A stretch of 64,000 nt of DNA from Serratia bockelmannii (GTDB taxonomy: Bacteria; Pseudomonadota; Gammaproteobacteria; Enterobacterales; Enterobacteriaceae). Both the position numbers and the translations under genes were made by a program. Location of the stretch: assembly GCF_008011855.1 (NCBI RefSeq), contig NZ_VOUX01000033.1, forward strand, positions 806,001-870,000. The letters run 5' to 3'. This document shows, piece after piece, positions 40,001 through 47,100 of the stretch. The first letter of the stretch is position 1. The number at the start of each line of letters is the position of its first letter. The notes beneath the pieces are model-generated. The model made no database searches, had not been told where the DNA came from, and worked only from the letters and a program-made list of their open reading frames with translations.

Positions 40001-41115
40001 CTTTTGACATTGCTCAACACGCTTTGGTCTGCGCGCAATGCGGCGATAACCGGCAGGGTGCTGATAAACGGCCCAATGGCTCGGCTGAACGCCTCGGGGC
40101 GATTCATCACTGTCAGTCCAATAGGGAAATCGCTGTCCTGGCCGCTAAAGGTCCGTAATACATGGGCGAACGTCGTAAACAACAGAGAATAGAGCGTCAG
40201 TCCCCGTTCGCCGCATGCCTGCGTCAAACGCTCGACAACCTCCGACGTCAATCCTGCCTGCACGGCAAAGGCACGATTCTCCACGCCAGAGAGATGGCGC
40301 TGTCGCAATGCCGGCGGTTCCGCCTGATTCAAACGGGCGGCCAACGATGTTCTGAACGCCTGAACATCATCTTGCCGCACCCGCCACTGTTGATATGCGG
40401 AGTAATCCAGGTACCCCGCTTCAGGCTGCGCCGATACAGACGGTGTGGCGTACGCACTCAACAGTTGATGAGCAAAATGCTGGACGGAAGGGGCATCAGA
40501 CAGCATATGATGGTGAACGCACGCCAAAACGGCCTCTTGCGTCTCAGCCCGCACCAGCAGCACAAAGCGCGCAAACTGCCCTTCCGGCATAGGGAAGATT
40601 TGTTGTGCCAACGCCCGTTTCTTACTTTCCAGCTCGGACCAGGAAATCCTTTCTACTTCCAGTGCAAACTGCTCAGGCGCCAGAAAAACGCGCTTCATAT
40701 CGCTATCAATCGACTGACGCAACAGGGGCTGATGCCGTAAAAAGGTTTGCAGCGCGTTTCGCAACCGCGCGATATCCACCTGCGGCAATCCAATGAACAA
40801 CGGTACCGTATAGGTATACGGCAAGCCGTCGATGTCGCTTTGCAGATACATGCCTTGCTGAATTGAGTCCAGCGCAAGTGGCCAGCTACTTGGCGGTAGC
40901 CTCAGAAAAGACGTTTCCTTCGCGGATTGTTCGCTGGTCACGCCATTGTCCTGTAACAGCGCCAACAATTCGTCTTTGCGTGCCGCCACTTCAGCCTTCA
41001 GATCGGCATCAAAGCCGATATCCTTGTCGACAGAAAAACCCAACCGATCGTCCGCTTTAGCCCACAATAAAATGTTATTTTTTTTCAGGTTGTTCAATAA
41101 ATCCGTCAACATCAT
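25069..41115 (-). CDS. alb5: Hybrid NRPS-PKS (Ser-Cys-Gly-malonate), althiomycin assembly
   Basis: This 5348-aa megasynthase was read domain by domain. Order: TubC-type docking (1-55); C (70-510, HHMLSD at 202); A (515-1025, code DVWHFSLID = Ser); T (Ser 1074); E (1130-1555, EGHGRE); Cy (1570-2005, DLILLD at 1703); A (2030-2535, code DLYNLSLIW = Cys); T (Ser 2577); E (2635-3040); C (3070-3500, HHAILDG); A (3520-4005, code DILQLGVIW = Gly); T (Ser 4055); KS (4110-4535, Cys 4282, His 4418, His 4457); AT (Ser 4720, malonyl-type HAFH at 4817); ACP (Ser 5034); TE (Ser 5166, His 5322). It adds D-Ser, a D-configured thiazoline, Gly and one malonyl unit and releases a beta-keto chain (no KR), suited to pyrrolinone formation. 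The start overlaps the alb4 stop (TAATG). Confidence 0.95.
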   Translation of the reverse strand: MMLTDLLNNLKKNNILLWAKADDRLGFSVDKDIGFDADLKAEVAARKDELLALLQDNGVTSEQSAKETSFLRLPPSSWPLALDSIQQGMYLQSDIDGLPYTYTVPLFIGLPQVDIARLRNALQTFLRHQPLLRQSIDSDMKRVFLAPEQFALEVERISWSELESKKRALAQQIFPMPEGQFARFVLLVRAETQEAVLACVHHHMLSDAPSVQHFAHQLLSAYATPSVSAQPEAGYLDYSAYQQWRVRQDDVQAFRTSLAARLNQAEPPALRQRHLSGVENRAFAVQAGLTSEVVERLTQACGERGLTLYSLLFTTFAHVLRTFSGQDSDFPIGLTVMNRPEAFSRAIGPFISTLPVIAALRADQSVLSNVKSIQHDILQLQEHPWVNIGHLAPEIDGGAVRINELVQLLFTFHNFENGDIAVPGVEYRLESYPDLAEKFGMSLFAAQRDGQIDFTLTAAENRYEEDYVRNILEALVYALGQFDRQSWETPLEQIDLITPAQRRQVLSEWNDTRCDYSEDEHIASLLEAQVALTPDNIACADRHRQLTYRQLNLQANQLAAALSSRGVGHGACVALCLDRSVELLVGIWAILKLGAAYLPVDPAFPDDRLDYILQDSRADVIICHQAYRHRVAAPGRRLVVLDDESLRHELELLSDENMARQISPNDLAYVIYTSGTTGQPKGVMCTHRGLINRIQWMNKSYPLTAADRVLQKTPYIFDVSVWELIWASLYGANIVFADPDGHKDADYLIELIERETITVLHFVPSMLAAFTETLQGIQRDRNVSLPSLRYVFCSGEELKLTQVKGIKQCLPHIALHNLYGPTEASIDVLYFDCNDPDIDNVLIGRPIDNMKVLVLDKGQRLLPPGAVGELYLSGVGLARGYLNKAALTAEKFIVNPYCTEWDERADDYACLYKTGDLVYQRNDGQIVYVGRNDFQVKMRGYRIELGEIAQRLEAFDLVRQAVALVYQQPHPRLVAYYTAQAPLPEATLQHFLAAALPEYMVPETFIWLKEWPVTVNGKLDRRALPEPSLPVVQERVAPQSEREAQIAAIVAEMMGIDEAHFSCEANLYQLGLDSIMAIKLVSKLRQAMGVSIRVKDVFASKTVHALHLRLAQHQQQVMIEGKREQGVLVGELPLLPVQRWFFDCAFPYPSYWNQAFLLDVPALDVERLREALHALIQHHDALRLTFTSEDSSHWRQGYQPMTDAIELRCHHVERSAPQWQEALSAVLTEWQSDIDLADGPLYRFGYVTGFDEGRARIFCACHHLVLDSVSWGILARDLANAYHGESLGDKGTSYRQWTEHFEQYCANHAEEASYWRARMADYRPVALPAARGATMACSRLALSIKVTQALQTEGLRAFNAKVDECLLACADGMLAHWFNGELTHVTVEGHGREEIDAALDVHRCVGWFTSLYPCALSSSPDPAMRLQAAKAQLRGVPHQGVGFGAFARELGLPLPNVCFNYLGQLTSPDEQDWALVMSPVGETRHPDNGLPFGITLFSYIEQGRLQLEVVSGLSGEQNQQLLEAWEAAIDTLIACCERQGRTQYGLGDFINVADERDLQHLPLQGGAENGDCFAMTEIQKAYLVGRFENYEIGNVANHIYNEFVYPRLDDERLELAINRLIALCPVLRTVYDAESMTQRFISVSQAGHYALAVNDLRLDDEATALARVRKRLSHQVYQVDRFPLFTFEISRLRDRDVLHISLDLILLDVQSRLALYQLLNALYRGNVLPPLATVNFKDYQEHLAHLKASRWYQRDCAYWQDKLADMPLRPNLPLKVPSATVEHPRFAEHTLYIDKQIWQDFKRQAQHYQVSYSSVLLSLYGYLIARYSGNSEFLITMTLFNRYAVCEDVNDILGDFTSTNLFHFRDAGEDLFTTIETTHKRMWDDIQHALYSGLDVQRDLVKLHGLDRHSAVSPLVFTGVVGQQTGDWDKQAYLEDSEVREQRYWCAQTSQAWIDLQAIEVDGRFMSKWLYVDQLFDEETIAHLNRAYCRLISLLAQQPWETPVGCENYLPEAQREMMQRANAVTQPLSEETLFSAFDLLATQARHRETIAVYDGEAAIGMTYGQLKQDSDALAQQGMGSSAPLIAVLAEKSYAQVCACLAIMKAGKGYLPLHVEWPAGRIADILQQAGVEQLWLTRAQSARADIRTLSEAGYQLLVIEDMLDEATALPPCFGLPHVSAADVAYVIFTSGSTGRPKGVTIDHRGAVNTLQAVNRRLSLTAEDALFALSELSFDLSVYDIFGALSVGAEIVLPAQESVKDPERWLPLLAEREVTVWNSVPQLAGLLADAVARQGCSLPRLRAFLMSGDWIPLNLPETLRTLWPHADCISLGGATEGSIWSVWYPIEAIDPAWRSIPYGTAMPHQALYVLDPQGQMCPVGVTGELYLGGMGVALNYWRNPQLTAERFISHPRHGRLYKTGDLGRWHAAGYVEFLGRNDFQVKLRGHRIELGEIESRLLQCGGIHQAVALVMAQPAPMLVAYYVGEANADEKMLRSRLAEQLPEYMVPAHLIALDALPLTANGKLDRNALPLPAAEEQATYCPPRDDREHQLCRLWGEILHVPADELSTQADLFQLGIDSIASIQMAGRLRRELQLDVTLKELLTYRTIASFYDTLLGRQTVGGIQTVQRETGALSGTVPLLPIQQWFLAHDLPHPQQWNQYGLLVAPGMTMARLQCLLPRLVAQHDAFNLRFEKDTQGEWRQCYQPQAALPPCHALDIRALSLPEDHPDFDAALLQRFADWQQAFDLQSGPLAAFAVLEGYADGKARVFVACHHLIVDAVSLQVIVDDLRRLSQEETLPEKASSYRQWVNHLRQRAQITSHEREEWLGQLPGSEVHALQALGGTATTRHALAWGEGPSCRLMQHLAMFGMQPQDMVAWAVGRVLHDLTGQTAFSLWFEGHGRQADERTLDISRTMGWFTSRYPVRFSYQRDAREHLLAVKNNLRRWSQRAENFGVLCGLPVVKEDGISINYLGKMEAAGDWALDHHFVGLHRHASQEGTHLIDIVVLNVGDRLELRVESRLREHDAAWLTQRLIRELEDGLVSMNWPSWRWLTESDVDFALPQPHLDRLQHAQAVDAVFMANSLQQGMLHHSLAFGDADRVYRVATRWDYHCAIEPETFKRAWQWVQQQFSCLRLRFDWRGEIVQVVDHEGRFPWHVHDISHLSPEEREHALHRLQESEQQASFDLQQSGLYRVCLVKLADDHFACLFCVHHAILDGWSSPLLVGALHDAYLAFSHGREPADRPDLFASVQRYIQRHRDRDTDFWRDYLSSVDTSPDLSGWRRPDAESSALAAIKSVSAAGICRCELSAEERRCALEAAQRQGMTLNALLQYAWHKVLALYSGAAVTVVGTVVAGRMLPLNGIENTLGMFLNTLPLKVEHQSDVPLIQQAHRLQQDINEANTRCLVDLAHLQPAGQRLFDSLFIYENYPQPDEDRHRELRHQFVGRNEQRDYPLVVSVEEEPDVLLIKLEYAAEYFDAAMMRQAMALLKDIVGHMAKDASTETVAIAPVYCEPEQPLLLPAPGNAATLSQVLAHYACSRSDAPALSDGERSWSYAQLDAEVTQLANLIAGRLEKTPHAPIALRLHSKVLTVMALLAIGRLGAAYVPLDKDYPQERIDFILRDSQAIAVLTMSGDEGAEYGIPSIPLFGTAGEALWRKQATMPTFTPAAEKTAYILYTSGTTGKPKGVSVGHGALLATLRGFWQQYFQGREALKTYSMTNPVFDIFGLEYGLPLLSGGCVTLGTHHVTGLDCRKFDFIQSTPSMLEIVLPVLQGDEECLLLVGGEKLEPHLAQKALAVFTGLVNVYGPTETCIWSTGKHYRRAATDRVLTIGRPLPGERCLVLDPAGRPLPVGAIGELYIGGSGVAEGYHNQPELTASRFVSLSFAEGIWYRSGDRARILPNREIAFLGRQDQQVKLHGHRIEKGEIEQVILQHESILQVTVQICQVAGDGNVGQALVAYYVAQGEINAGQLNEHVGRQLPDYMVPAYWIALSALPLNANGKLDVRALPSVDAGEASPAAQSEIATPLVKQLQVIWQELLGCEAVGVNTSFFELGGNSIMLTRFYGMLPDQVQQKIGLIDLFRLPTIARIAAHIEGRQHEAAPAPTTGPINARDDIAIVGMAGRFPGAQTLAAFWQRLCDGEAFITHYSREALAASVDSALLDHPHYVRAQGMLDDIDRFDADFFGCTAQEARLMDPQQRIFLECAWHALEDANCDPQRFAGDIGVYAAIGNSNYERDVVLPNMPQADLIDHYQLMIHNQSHFLATKTAYKLNLTGPAMTIQTACSSSLVAVHQACRALQAGDCQVALAGGISIGQLARGGYLYQPGMIFSPDGHCRPFDAQAAGTIEGQGVGIVVLKPLAQALADGDAVYAVVKGSAVNNDGRDKMGFTAPSESRQQAVIAKALADADVTPADISYVEAHGTGTPLGDPIEIAGLKAAFAGQQAEHACAIGSVKSNLGHLDVAAGIAGLIKTALCLQHRTLVPTLHMQRENPALKLAEGPFYVNVETRNWESATGLRTAGVSAFGIGGTNAHVILQQAPNTPTTAPRSAQRNMLCVSAADDAALERMSEALADHLATHPEHSMEAVGYALMAQRHRYACQRWVSGDSREAVVARLREKGETMARPAFEAQVAFMFPGQGAQFVGMTQALYDAEPQFRVEVDRCLALLEPMMGGEITREDVLANGESVHHTAITQVALFVYEYALAQWYRFLGVEPTVMIGHSLGEYVAACIAGVFSLEDALKLMLKRGALLAHTAPGAMLAIKQSAEGVSEQAAALGVDIAVVNDSGSCVISGAASAIASLQASLIAQGVSCHPVKVSHAFHSRLLEPVLAEFKAALQEIAFNEPQLPFISNLTGQWATAEQVCQPEYWVQHLRHTVQYDAGLRTLLERRADDNWVLLEVGPRQILSTLASRHPALGNAAVVVSSPRNATDERQAAQMLWRSVGVLHMSGVEINQERFWRCTGQASLRLPAYPFAPQRHWFGVMNSPAHSRPAPVPAEAAVHQGDMQQRVAMLFNEVLGCESVDPQRGFFELGGDSLSALQLIGRLQKMTGIRLELMAMEQPSVVQIAQSLEAHATAKPQGESGLVKLRDGEDEGMMPLVLIHPIGGDIYFYRELAQCLGSSRTIYAIRSPLLNGSGAFESIEQLAGEYLALLKPHLERGECCLAGSSFGGIIAFEMARQYQEGKHVSLPVVMIDSPGQGNLPAAMTDEQILDYLLSFGLVSLDIDWDAWKAMTQMADKIHYLSEITKGTAAETLFSSAFLPRYLSTWQRHNVMMQRYHPHALMSDVLFFSHREVIADFPENQSKFWHPWVLGRFEVQVIPGNHLTMNAGEGAAMMAEKMTSWLGHWTLA

Positions 41116-44100
41116 TACAGCGCCCCTTCTTCTCTGCCGTTGCCACAAGGTTGCCCGGCGACCCACGCCGCCATTTCCTGAATCGTATTGTTGTTGTAGA
41201 GGTCTTCCAGACGCATCTCGGTTCCCGTCGCGAGGTTGATCTTGCGTACCAGTCGCATAGCCAGAAGCGAATTCCCCCCTTGAGTGAAGAAGCTTTGGTC
41301 ACAACCGATTCGCTCTTCACGCTTGTCCAGAAGCTCCGCCCAAAGTCGGCGCATCCGTATCTCATCATCGCTGCGCGGAGCCAGACATTCGCTGTGCTTG
41401 ACGACTTTCGGCAAGCGTGATGTATCGACCTTACCGTTGTTAGACAAGGGGATTTCCGGGATCAAAGTAACGTGCTGCGGCAACATATAGTCCGGCAAAC
41501 GACGCGCCAAATGCCGTCTGATCGCCTGGGTCATCGAGACAGTGAGCGCAGGAACGTCAAAGACCGGTTCATCCTCGGCCCGCGCATACCCTATCGCCAT
41601 GCTGCACAACGTGTCCTCGGCCGGCGTGACGCCAAGAATGCAGCCGCCAATTCGCCGCTGGGCGGCGAGCGCGCCAAATCGCTGCATCATCCAGCCACTG
41701 GCCTGATAATGGCACGCGTTCTTAGCGCCATGGACCTGCAACAACACCTGAGACGACTGCAACACCCCGTACACGTCTGATGATTCGGCCAGCACGGAGG
41801 TCTCACCGAGGCAATAGTGTCGCCCTGACGCGCGAGCGACATAGGTTCCCCCCTCGTTTTCCATCACGCTGAAATCGACGCTGACTTGCGGTGGTGAAGT
41901 GACGGCGCAAACGCCGAGGTGGATCCGACACGCTAATGCCCCCTCGTCAGGTGAAACGGCGTCAGCGGGCTTGACGTAATAAGCGACGCCCAAAGACTGG
42001 AGATGCTCAGTCAGCAAGGCCAACATGTGGCCGACTTCTATCTGCGCCAAAGCGAATGCGCGCTCGGCATATAACGCGGTGATGGTTTCCCACCGAACCA
42101 CCAAGTCCAGATAAGGCCCGGTGTGTTCTCCCGACGCTTCTGCCTGGTACAAATGCTGTTCCAGCGGATGGTAGTAGTAATAACCCGCGGCATATTCTCC
42201 CATCGCCGCCGGGAGCCCGAGATACACTTGCACCGCATAGAGGCTGCTGGCCGAAGGATAGCGATATTTTGGCAACGCGCGCTGCGGCGAACGGAAAGCG
42301 GCGCATACGGCCAACAGCCCGGCCAAAGACGCAGGCGGCAGCGCGCTTCCCTCTTGCGCCATCTGTTGCGTCAACCACCCCGGCAGCGCTTCGTACAGAC
42401 TGCTGATGGTTTCGGCGGATAACGCCTCCGCGGTAAACTGGCGAGTGCTCTTGCGGGCACGGTAAACCGCTTCATCCAACGGATAGGGTATCGCTCGCGA
42501 AGGTTGCAGATCTTGACGTAACGCCGGCAGCGAAAGCACGAATGCGTCGCGGTTAGCAAAATAGAGCGGCACCGGCTGTTGCGCCTCGGGAACAACGTAA
42601 GCCATGAGGTCACCCTCGCTGAGCCGCACGATCGTCTGCCGGATCCCAGGTAATTGGCTCAAGTTATTCTCGATATCCTCCAGCTCCACGCGATAACCGT
42701 TAAGCTTGACCTGGGCATCTCTTCGGCCGAGGAACTCGATATAGCCTTCCGCCGACCAGCGACCCAGATCGCCGGTTTTGTACAGGCGTCCATAGGTTGG
42801 ATGATAAATGAAGCGTTCTCGAGTCAGCGTTTCAGCCTGCCAATATCCCTGAGCAACGCCGAGCCCACCGATATGTATTTCTCCGGTTACGCCGAAAGGA
42901 CAAGCACTCCCCCACTCATCCAGCACCCACATCTGTTGATTCGGCATGGCGACGCCATAAGGAATGCTTTTCCACCTCGCGTCTACCCGATCGATTTCAT
43001 GCCAAATGGACCAGATGCTGCCCTCCGTCGCGCCCCCCAGGCTCACCATCTTGCTGTCTGGCGATTGGGTTTTCAGGCGATGAGGCAAATTGAGCGGCAA
43101 CCAATCGCCGCTCAACAGGAACAGCCGTAACCGGGTTAGCGCCTGCGTCGCAGGTTCGACTTCGTCAACCAGCAGGCCCGCTAATTGCGGCACCGAGTTC
43201 CAGAGGGTCACGTCATGTCGGCGCAGCGCGGCCACCCAAGCTTGCGGCGCTTTGGTCTCACGCTGGGAAGGGATCACCACACCGCCCCCCACGGCCAACA
43301 AGCCAAACAGATCGTAAACGGACAGATCAAAGCTCAGCTCGGACAGCGCCAGTATCCGGTCTTCCCGACCGACCGACCAACGTTGGTTAACAGCCAGGAT
43401 GGTATTGACCGCCCCCTGGTGATCGATCGCTACCCCTTTCGGTTTACCGGTAGAGCCAGAGGTAAAAATAATGTAGGCCAGATCGTCAGCCCTGACGATC
43501 GGCCAGGCAACCTCCGTCGACGCACGTTCCTGCGCCGGCGCCACTATCTCGTCGAACACCAAAATCGTGATATCCGAAGGCAACGCCGACAGCTCATGTG
43601 CCAGGTCATGACGCTGCTGAGCAGAGAGCAGCAAGATATCGCACCGGGCTTGCTGCAGAATGTCGCGTATGCGCTCCCATGGCCATTCGATGTGCAACGG
43701 CAGATAAGCGCCGCCGCTTCTCATGATCCCAAGGGTTGAGACGGCCTGCGCATACCCTTTCTCCAGCAGAATAGCGGTAATACGTCCCTTTTCGCCCTTG
43801 GTATGCCGCAATAGCGCACGCCCCAGCGTGTTGCTGTCCTGTTCCAGCCTGGCGTAGGTAAAGTGGCGTTCGCCTTCGGTTTCGATCACCGCAATGCGCT
43901 CGGCCGTTTGCGGCGTTTCCAGACTGGAAAGGAACAACCCGTGCAGCGTTTGCTCCGACACCGTACTTTGCGTGGCATTCCAGCGCATGACCGCTTCCGC
44001 ATGTTCCGCCGGCAGTTCAGGCTGCGGGAATGACATGGTTTCCCAATCGTGTTCTGCCACCCATCGAATCAGAGAACAATAGCCTTCGTGCATGGCCTTG

Positions 44101-47100
44101 ATGGTTTTCTCATCAAACAATTGTTCGACATAATCCCACTCGGCAACGAACCCTTCATCGTTTTCGTAGGCTTTATGGTCGAGCCACACCTGAGACGTTT
44201 GGGAGATTGCGTATTGAACGCCGCGATATCCTTCATTAAGCGGCAATTCAAACATGCTCGCTTTATTGTTCATGCCAAGCACGCTGGTCAGCACCACCGG
44301 CGCGATAACCGTATTGGCGGGCAGATTCCGCCGCTGTTTCAACAAACGCTGTACGTCAATGCCGTCAAATAAATTATTATCGACGTCATTAAGCAAGGTG
44401 CGGTGGATAGCCGATAGCTGTTCGCTCATCGCAACGCCATTTTGACGTTGGTAATTGAACAGGCTTAAAACGGTAAAATCGCCAATAATTTGCTCGACCT
44501 GAGAATGTAACGGCAAACGGTTGAACAGCGTTAAATTAAGGCAAAGGCTCTCTTGACCAGACCAATAACATAACGTTCTGCTGTAGAGCTCAAGGATCAG
44601 AGCGGTCGGACTAATATTGAAGCGCTGGCATTTGTCGACGATCTTTTGCCAACTCGACATGGGTATCGTCGCAGACAAACGCCGGAAGCTCGGCTTATCG
44701 ATCCTGGCGGGATGCGCGGCCAGCGGCAATCCGACCTCCAGCGTATAATCATCGATTTTCTGCAGCCAATATTGCTGCGCCCGCTCAAATAATGCGCTGC
44801 CGCGCAGGCGCTCGTACTGCAGCTGATAATCGCGGTAGCTGATATCCAGCGGCGGCAGCGCCAGATTTTCGTCGTGATATAACGCAATCCACTCGCCGAA
44901 TAATATTTCAAAACTGGTCATGTCAATGATAATGGCATCAAAGCTGACATGCAGAAGGTATTTCCCTTGATACTCGCTCAGGAAAATATCGAACAGCGGA
45001 TAACAATCCGGTTTGTAAACCTTGTGCGAGTACTCGGCGCGCAAAGCCAATAGCTCGTCTTCATTTCTCAGGGGGTGGTAGCCTATTTTGTAATGCGCTG
45101 CCGCACTTAAAAATCGCTGTTCTCCCTCTTCAAATACGGTGCGCAACGCAGGATGGCGTGCAATAAGTTGATTATAGGCACGCTCCAATTTTTCGTGATC
45201 AATATGGTCGAAAACAAATTCATTATAAATATGGGTAGAGACCTCGCTGAGATCGAAACTTTTCATTCGTCCCAGATAATAAGATTGCTGAACATTATTC
45301 AGCGGGAAAGGATGGTACAGATGGGTCTCATCACATTGTGCAATCTGGTAGTCTTGGTAAAGAAAACTGCCGCGCCCGGCGGCCACCAATGGCGTTAACC
45401 TGGCCACATTTTTTCTTTCGAAAATATCTTTAACTTTCAGATCGCACTGAAGCGTACCGTTTATGCGATTTACCAAGCGAATGGCCGACAGGCTGTTGCC
45501 TCCCAAAGCAAAAAAGTCGTCGGTAATGCCGATTCGTCCGCTTTCGCTCCCCAATACATCCTGGAATAGCTGGCACAGGCATCGCTGGAACTCGTTTCCC
45601 GGCGCTACGTAATGCGCTTTATCTTGCGCTTGTACCTGCGGCAAGGCTTTACGATCCACTTTGCCATTCATATTCAAGGGGATCTCAGGCAGGTACATAT
45701 AAGCGCTGGGGAGCATGTAGTCCGGAAGCAGCGTCACCAGATAATCCTGCAGTTGCTGGCGTGCCACCGGCGATTTGGCCTGATAATAGGCAACCAGGAA
45801 CGCCTGTTGTTCTTCCTTGGCCGGCTGTAAATTTACAACAACCTGCTGCATCCCGGGGTAGGTTCGCAAAACCGACTCTATTTCACCCAGTTCGATCCGA
45901 TGTCCCCGCAATTTTATCTGGTTATCCCATCGGCTGAGGTATTCAAATCTGCCGTCGGGCAAACAACGCACGCGATCGCCCGTCTTGTACATGATGCGAC
46001 CGAACCAGGCTGACGGCGTGCTGGAACATATGTTCGGCAAAAAGCTTGCTTGCGTCTGACGCGCATTGCCGTAGTAACCGCGCGCAACGCCCAACCCCGA
46101 AATATACATTTCCCCGATCACGCCGGGAGGAAGTAAACGCCGCCGTTCGTCCAAGATAAAGCACTGGGTATTCGCCAGCGGGCGCCCAATGGTGACGCTA
46201 TCAACCCCAGGCAACAGTTCATCCGCGGTAGACCAAACCGTCGTTTCGGTTGGCCCATACACATTCCACGCACGCTCGGTGTTTTCTGACAACCAACGCG
46301 CCACCGCATGCGGCACCGCTTCCCCACCGCACAATGCCCGAACGGGTAGCGTTGTCTCGGCATATTGCTGCGCGACCTGATGCCAAAAAGAAGGCGTCCC
46401 CTGCATCAGGCTCACGGAATGACTCGCGATAAAGTGCGGCAAGTCATTATTCGCCAACAACGTCTTCTGGTCGGTTAATACCACCGTGGCGCCAAACATG
46501 AGCGGCATAAATATTTCCAGAGTTGAAATATCAAATGCCAACGTCGTGATCGCCAGAAAACGATCCTGATGCGTCACAGACATGCGTCGAGAAATATCGC
46601 TGGCGATATTCACAAAGCTGCGATGTTCTACGGCAACCCCTTTAGGCTTACCTGTCGTTCCCGAGGTGTAAATAATATAGGCCAATGCTGAAGCCTCAGC
46701 CTGGGAGGGGAATTCGTTGCAACCGTCGGCCCCAGCGAAAGGAGAAGCGGCATATTCACGCCAATCCAAATAACTCAGCCCTTGCGGCAGGCTGCCAGCT
46801 GACTGAGCATGCGCACCGATGATTAACGCCGGCTGGGCATCGGCCAAAATAGAATAGGTCCTCACTACGGGCGCATTTTTGTCGATCGGAACATAGGCGC
46901 ATCCCAGCTTAAGCACGGCCATCAGGCATACTGCCAACTCCGCCTCACGCGGCATCATCAAGGCAATTTTGTCGCCTGCCGCTACCCCATATTGCCGTTG
47001 CAGATAGTCGGCCAGGCGACTGGCCTGTTGCTGCAGCATTCGATAACTGAGCGTTTCATTTTTCGTTATCACTGCAGGGTGATCGTTAAGCGCCCTTGCC

